This document shows, one piece after another, positions 16,972 to 20,540 of a stretch of DNA of 20,540 nucleotides. Origin of the DNA: DASPKW01 sp038244055 (GTDB lineage: Bacteria > Planctomycetota > Phycisphaerae > Tepidisphaerales > Tepidisphaeraceae); contig JBBRTW010000071.1 of the NCBI GenBank assembly GCA_038244055.1, positions 1 through 20,540 of the forward strand, written 5' to 3'. The notes under the pieces were generated by a model. That model did not search any database. It worked only from the letters and a program-made list of their open reading frames with translations, and was not told the DNA's origin. How positions within the stretch are numbered: the stretch's first letter is position 1; every line of letters begins with the position of its first letter. Both the position numbers and the translations under genes were made by a program.

Positions 16972-17009
16972 AATGTCCGACCTCGAAGTTCGTGATTGAC
17001 TCGGACATT
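16972..17009 (+). promoter_or_regulatory. 9-bp inverted repeat upstream of sulfatases
   Basis: AATGTCCGA (16972-16980) and TCGGACATT (17001-17009) are perfect complements separated by 20 nt, 66-103 bp before the sulfatase start. A TTGACT (16996-17001) overlaps the right arm, but the matching -10 (TTCATG) is poor. It could be an operator for a dimeric regulator or a leader stem-loop. No regulator gene is nearby. Confidence 0.4.
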
Positions 17010-17074
17010 GAACGCCGCTTCATGGAAGCGGTTCGCGACCCGTAGGAACACCTTCGTAAAAACAGGAGAACGCT

Positions 17075-18634
17075 ATGACCAAACGCGCTTTCGCCCAGAC
17101 GACCTGCCTCGTGCTGGGTTGGATCATTGCGTCAAGTGCCCTCGCCGACGCCGCGCGCCCCAACATCATCTTTATTCTCTCTGACGATGTGGGTTACGGC
17201 GACATTGGCTGCTACGGCGCCACCAAGGTCAAAACACCGAATCTTGACCGACTCGCCAGCCAGGGTTGTCGCTTCACCGACGCCCATTCGACGGCATCCG
17301 TCTGCACGCCGACCCGCTACGCGTTTCTCTCGGGTCGGTATGCGTGGCGTCAGCAGGGCACGGGGATCGCCGCCGGCGATGCTCCGATCCTCATCGATCC
17401 CGCGACCACCACCGTCGCCTCCATGCTGAAACAGGCGGGGTACAAGACCGGCGTCGTAGGCAAGTGGCATCTGGGTCTGGGCACTCCGCCCAGGACGGAT
17501 TTCAATGCCGAGATCAAGCGCGGCCCGCTCGAGCTCGGGTTTGACTATGCTTTCTGCATCCCCGCCACTGGCGATCGCGTACCGTGTGTGTTCGTGGAGA
17601 ATCATCGCGTCGTCGGCCTCGATCCGGCCGATCCGATACAGGTCAGCTATGGCAGGAAGATCGGCGCCGAACCGACCGGTGCTACCCCCGGTATCAAGCT
17701 CAAGATCCAGGGCGGCCCGGGGCACAAAGACACGATCGTCAACGGCATACCGCGCATCGGATTCATGACCGGCGGCGCTGCCGCCCGCTGGGTGGACGAA
17801 GACATCGCCGACACCTTGACCGCCAAGGCGATCAATTTCATCGATGCAAACAAGGCCGGTCCGTTCTTTCTATATCTGGCGACGCACGACATTCACGAGC
17901 CGATGGTGCCGCATCCGCGCTTTCGTGGCACCAGCGAATGCGGCTGGCGGGGCGACGTGATCCATCAACTCGACTGGACCGTCGGCGAAGTGATGGCGAC
18001 GCTCGACCGCCTGAAGCTCACCGAAAATACCCTGATCATTTTCACCAGCGACAACGGCGGGGCGATCAAGAACACCTACGATGACGGAACGAATGCGCTG
18101 CATGGTAAGCAAGAACCCAACGGCGCCCTGCGCGGCAGCAAGGGCTCGCTGTACGAAGGGGGACACCGGATTCCCTTCATCGCGCGATGGCCCGGCCATA
18201 TCGCCCCTGGCAAAACCTCCGGGGCGCTGATGGGACATGTTGATGCGCTGGCGACGTTTGCGGCCCTGACCGGTGAAAAGCTTGCCCCCGACGCCGGGCC
18301 TGACAGTTTCAATGTCATGCCGGCATTGCTCGGCGAAGATCTCAAACCCCCGGCGCGCGATCACCTGGTTCTCCAGAACAACGGGACCGCGCCCCTTGCG
18401 CTGCGTGAAGGCGACTGGAGCCTGGTCTCCAAGGGCCCCGGCGGCAGGAAACAGAATCAGAGTGGCGGTGCCAAAGATGACATCGGTCCGGAATTTGAAC
18501 TGTACAACCTTGCAACCGATCTGGCGCAGACCAGGAACCTGGCCGCCAGCGAACCCGAGCGGGTCAAGGCGATGGCGGCGCGCCTGGCAGCCCTGCGAGC
18601 CAACGGACGCAGCCGCCCGGCGGGCGGCCAGTAG
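17075..18634 (+). CDS. Secreted S1-family sulfatase (arylsulfatase-like)
   Basis: This 519-residue enzyme removes sulfate esters, probably from polysaccharides, outside the cytoplasm. A Sec signal (1 to about 24, ending ALA-DA) precedes RPNIIFILSDDVGYGDIG (metal Asp37/38). Next comes the formylglycine motif CTPTR (Cys77-Arg81) in SVCTPTRYAFLSGRY, then GVVGKWHLG (Lys130, His132), LATHDIHEP (His271/274), TSDNGG (Asp326, Asn327) and GSKGSLYEGGHRIPFIARWPG (Lys356). All the expected active-site residues appear present. The Cys-type site needs a formylglycine-generating enzyme, which is not in this window. AGGAG at 17064-17068 fixes the start. A second sulfatase follows after 55 bp, probably in the same transcript. 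The substrate and S1 subfamily cannot be read by eye. Confidence 0.95.
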   Translation: MTKRAFAQTTCLVLGWIIASSALADAARPNIIFILSDDVGYGDIGCYGATKVKTPNLDRLASQGCRFTDAHSTASVCTPTRYAFLSGRYAWRQQGTGIAAGDAPILIDPATTTVASMLKQAGYKTGVVGKWHLGLGTPPRTDFNAEIKRGPLELGFDYAFCIPATGDRVPCVFVENHRVVGLDPADPIQVSYGRKIGAEPTGATPGIKLKIQGGPGHKDTIVNGIPRIGFMTGGAAARWVDEDIADTLTAKAINFIDANKAGPFFLYLATHDIHEPMVPHPRFRGTSECGWRGDVIHQLDWTVGEVMATLDRLKLTENTLIIFTSDNGGAIKNTYDDGTNALHGKQEPNGALRGSKGSLYEGGHRIPFIARWPGHIAPGKTSGALMGHVDALATFAALTGEKLAPDAGPDSFNVMPALLGEDLKPPARDHLVLQNNGTAPLALREGDWSLVSKGPGGRKQNQSGGAKDDIGPEFELYNLATDLAQTRNLAASEPERVKAMAARLAALRANGRSRPAGGQ

Positions 18635-18689
18635 TCCTGTTGATTCGCTGAATCGCAGCGAGAATCCCGGCTGAAGAAGCGAGGCAAAA

Positions 18690-20072
18690 ATGAAGAATGC
18701 ACCCTTTTCCGTGATCGCCCTGTTGCTGCTGATGCCGCTGGCCGCGGCTCGCGTTGCCGGCGCGCCTGCGCCTTCGGCGAGGCCCAACATCATTCTCATT
18801 CTGATTGACGACTTCGGTTATGAATGCGTCACGGCCGATGGTGGCGAAAGCTACAAGACACCGGTCATGGACCAGCTTGCGGCGACGGGCGTTCGATTCG
18901 AGCAGTGTTACGCCCAGCCCCTCTGCACGCCGACGCGAGTGCAACTCATGACCGGGATGAGCAATCGGCGGAACTACACACACTTTGGCCATCTCGATCC
19001 GTCGCAAACGGCGTTCGGGAACTTATTAAAGAAGGCCGGCTACGCAACAGGTGTCGCCGGCAAGTGGCAGTTGAGCAATGACTGGGGCGGTCCAGGGCAT
19101 TTCGGGTTTGATGAGTACTGCCTCTGGCAGCTCAACCGCCGGCCCGGGCGTTACAAAAATCCCGGGCTGGAGATCAACGGAAAATCGCATGACTACACGA
19201 TGAATGAGTACGGGCCGGACATCGTCAGTGACTACGCGCTCGACTTCATCAAGCGTAACAAGGATGTCCCCTTCTTCCTTTACTACCCGATGATGCTCAC
19301 GCACGCCCCTTACGATGCCACCCCGGATAGCGCCGATTATCTCGAGTCGAAGGCCGCGGCGCGAAATGGCAGGGGCAAGGCCGGGGGTCATTTCCCGGAC
19401 ATGGTTGCCTACACCGACAAGCTGATCGGGAAGCTTGTCGCCAGGCTCGAGGAACTTCATCTCCGGGAGAACACTGTGCTGCTGATCCTCGGAGACAACG
19501 GCACCGGCAGGGGAACACCCTCGCGGTTCAAGGGCCGAGACGTCGTTGGCGGAAAGGGGCTGCCCACGACATGGGGCACGCATGTCCCGGCGATTGGCAA
19601 TTGGCCGGGACACTTTGCGGCCGGAAAGGTGTCGAAGGACCTCATCGACGCGACCGATTTTCTGCCGACGATCTGCGAGGTGACCGGCACGCCCATCCCG
19701 GGCGATTTGAAACTGGATGGCCGCAGCTTCCTCCCGCAACTTCGTGGAGAGGCGGGGCACCCGCGCGAATGGCTTTACGCCTGGTACAACCCCAGCGGCG
19801 GTGCGAAGGCGAAGGCGGAATTTGCCCATGACGCGCAGTACAAGCTCTACGCCGACGGACGGTTCTATGCGGTGGAGAAGGATGACAACGAAAAATCGCC
19901 GGTCGATGAGGCCGCCCTGGATCCCAGTGCAAGAGCCGCGAAGACCAGGCTCCAGGCCGCACTCAAGGAGTTTCAGGGGCCACGACCAGCACAGTTCGTG
20001 AAACAAACCAGGGCGTTCGGCGGCGAAACCGGCGAAGACCCGGATGGAAACAAGACACCCGCCAAACCATGA
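18690..20072 (+). CDS. Secreted S1-family sulfatase, GKWQL variant
   Basis: This 460-residue second sulfatase has a Sec signal (MKNAPFSVIALLLLMPLAAARVAGA). Active-site features are RPNIILILIDDFGYE (Asp40/41), PLCTPTRVQLMTG (formylglycine Cys79, Arg83), GVAGKWQL (Lys125, with Gln127 where many arylsulfatases have His), MLTHAPYD (His205), LGDNGTG (Asp269, Asn270) and VVGGKGLPTTWGTHVPAI (Lys289). It is clearly not a duplicate of the upstream gene, being shorter and differing in most loops, so the pair may act on different positions of one glycan. GAGG at 18681-18684 supports the start, 55 bp after the first sulfatase. It ends with a charged tail and no anchor. No terminator is evident after it. 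Confidence 0.94.
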   Translation: MKNAPFSVIALLLLMPLAAARVAGAPAPSARPNIILILIDDFGYECVTADGGESYKTPVMDQLAATGVRFEQCYAQPLCTPTRVQLMTGMSNRRNYTHFGHLDPSQTAFGNLLKKAGYATGVAGKWQLSNDWGGPGHFGFDEYCLWQLNRRPGRYKNPGLEINGKSHDYTMNEYGPDIVSDYALDFIKRNKDVPFFLYYPMMLTHAPYDATPDSADYLESKAAARNGRGKAGGHFPDMVAYTDKLIGKLVARLEELHLRENTVLLILGDNGTGRGTPSRFKGRDVVGGKGLPTTWGTHVPAIGNWPGHFAAGKVSKDLIDATDFLPTICEVTGTPIPGDLKLDGRSFLPQLRGEAGHPREWLYAWYNPSGGAKAKAEFAHDAQYKLYADGRFYAVEKDDNEKSPVDEAALDPSARAAKTRLQAALKEFQGPRPAQFVKQTRAFGGETGEDPDGNKTPAKP

Positions 20073-20193
20073 AACAAAGATGTCCCAATCCCGCAGCAGA
20101 CCAATAGCATAACCATTTACATCCATTCAGTTTATGCCTGGCCAGTGACATATCCCGTTGTGCGCATCGTACCAACAAGGGTGGTGCCGCAAC

Positions 20194-20221
20194 TTGACAA
20201 CCTTGCCAGTGTACATATGAA
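20194..20221 (+). promoter_or_regulatory. Predicted sigma70-type promoter
   Basis: TTGACA (20194-20199), a 16-nt spacer and TATGAA (20216-20221) form a good match in a 215-bp spacer. It lies about 66 bp before the ATG of the TPR-like gene. This is sequence inspection only. Confidence 0.5.
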
Positions 20222-20287
20222 CGTGCGTTGAAAAGCAGTCATGCGTTTTGCGACTCTCGCTGCAATGGTCTCATGGTGAGGAGAATA

Positions 20288-20540
20288 ATGGGTAGCGGGC
20301 TGACGGATCGGCTTTTGAGGCTGGGAGTGGCGCGGGTTCTGGCCGCTGCGCTTACGTCTATGCCGGCTTGGGTCGGCTTACTGGCGGTGGCACCTACCCA
20401 GGCAGCGCCGGCCGCCGTCGGGGCTCCCGCGGACGTTGCGGCCCAAAAGAAGCTGCTGGCCGCCAACGGCCTTTTTAACCGCCAGATGTTCGACCTCGCG
20501 GCCCCGGATTTTGAGCAGTTCCTCGAACAGTTTCCCACCC
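20288..20540 (+). CDS. Secreted TPR-like protein (partial)
   Basis: Only the first 84 codons are in the window. A long N-terminal hydrophobic segment (VLAAALTSMPAWVGLLAVAPTQAAPA) is a probable signal peptide cut near residue 40. It is followed by AAQKKLLAANGLFNRQMFDLAAPDFEQFLEQFPT, which has the spacing of a tetratricopeptide repeat as in BamD/YbgF-like periplasmic proteins (AxxLFxxxxYxxAxxxFxxFLxxFP). AGGAG at 20279-20283 lies four bases before the ATG, slightly close. It has its own predicted promoter at 20194-20221. The role beyond protein-protein scaffolding cannot be judged from this fragment. Confidence 0.75.
   Translation, partial: MGSGLTDRLLRLGVARVLAAALTSMPAWVGLLAVAPTQAAPAAVGAPADVAAQKKLLAANGLFNRQMFDLAAPDFEQFLEQFPT

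Larger units (their letters stand above)
16621..17074. other. Intergenic region before the sulfatase operon
   Basis: No convincing full gene is present in these 454 bp. It holds a short minus-strand frame that looks like a signal peptide (16708-16776), an inverted repeat (16972-17009) and the ribosome binding site AGGAG (17064-17068). Other ORFs on both strands (16622-16900 minus, 16725-16946 plus) have no domain features. Confidence 0.5.

Overview
This window looks like a high-GC chromosome segment from a planctomycete. The class Phycisphaerae (Tepidisphaerales-like soil lineages) is my best guess. The evidence is a membrane protein ending in the zinc ribbon CPTCGYDLRATP...CPECG, a large ELWxxDGT-repeat protein with a dockerin-like EF-hand pair, tandem secreted sulfatases, a GH88/105-like enzyme with a twin-arginine signal starting MNRRHFL, and a type III glutamine synthetase. 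The taxonomy is inferred from gene style; no rRNA or other marker is present.

Layout. 1-1107: a small two-helix membrane protein with a C-terminal zinc ribbon, flanked by degenerate short-period repeats, including a 14-unit heptamer array at 691-788. 1108-3388: glnN-type glutamine synthetase III with its own intrinsic terminator. 3571-4548: a PAS-GGDEF diguanylate cyclase. 4591-6084 (minus): a TAT-exported GH88/GH105-like hydrolase. 6238-9967 (minus): a 717-residue, seven-CxxCH, membrane-anchored cytochrome c; then a 251-bp element bounded by inverted nonamer arrays; then a five-helix cytochrome b-like protein; then a family 2 glycosyltransferase overlapping it by ATGA. 10056-10332: four tandem 69-bp units in the divergent spacer. 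10373-11191: an alpha/beta hydrolase. 11188-16620: an island of damaged genes, namely a GH99-like protein lacking its C-terminal end, an ELW-repeat/dockerin protein lacking its 5' end, and a transglutaminase-like/CBM-like protein lacking its 5' end. The last two are cut at the same point (about 15484-15500). 17075-20072: two secreted S1 sulfatases in one probable operon. 20288-end: the start of a secreted TPR-like protein that runs off the window.

How it works together (inference). Sulfatases, GH88/105, GH99-like, transglutaminase-CBM and dockerin proteins all fit extracytoplasmic breakdown or binding of sulfated or acidic polysaccharides. The multiheme cytochrome c and the cytochrome b-like protein look like a quinol-periplasm electron-transfer pair, with no catalytic subunit visible here. 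GlnN and the diguanylate cyclase are separate transcription units.

The items most worth a second look are the reciprocal gene break at about 15.49 kb, the hairpin-bearing repeat family shared between 7.6 kb and 10.1-10.3 kb on either side of the cytochrome gene, the heptamer array, and the cytochrome c/b module. I saw no CRISPR array, tRNA, rRNA, transposase or phage gene.
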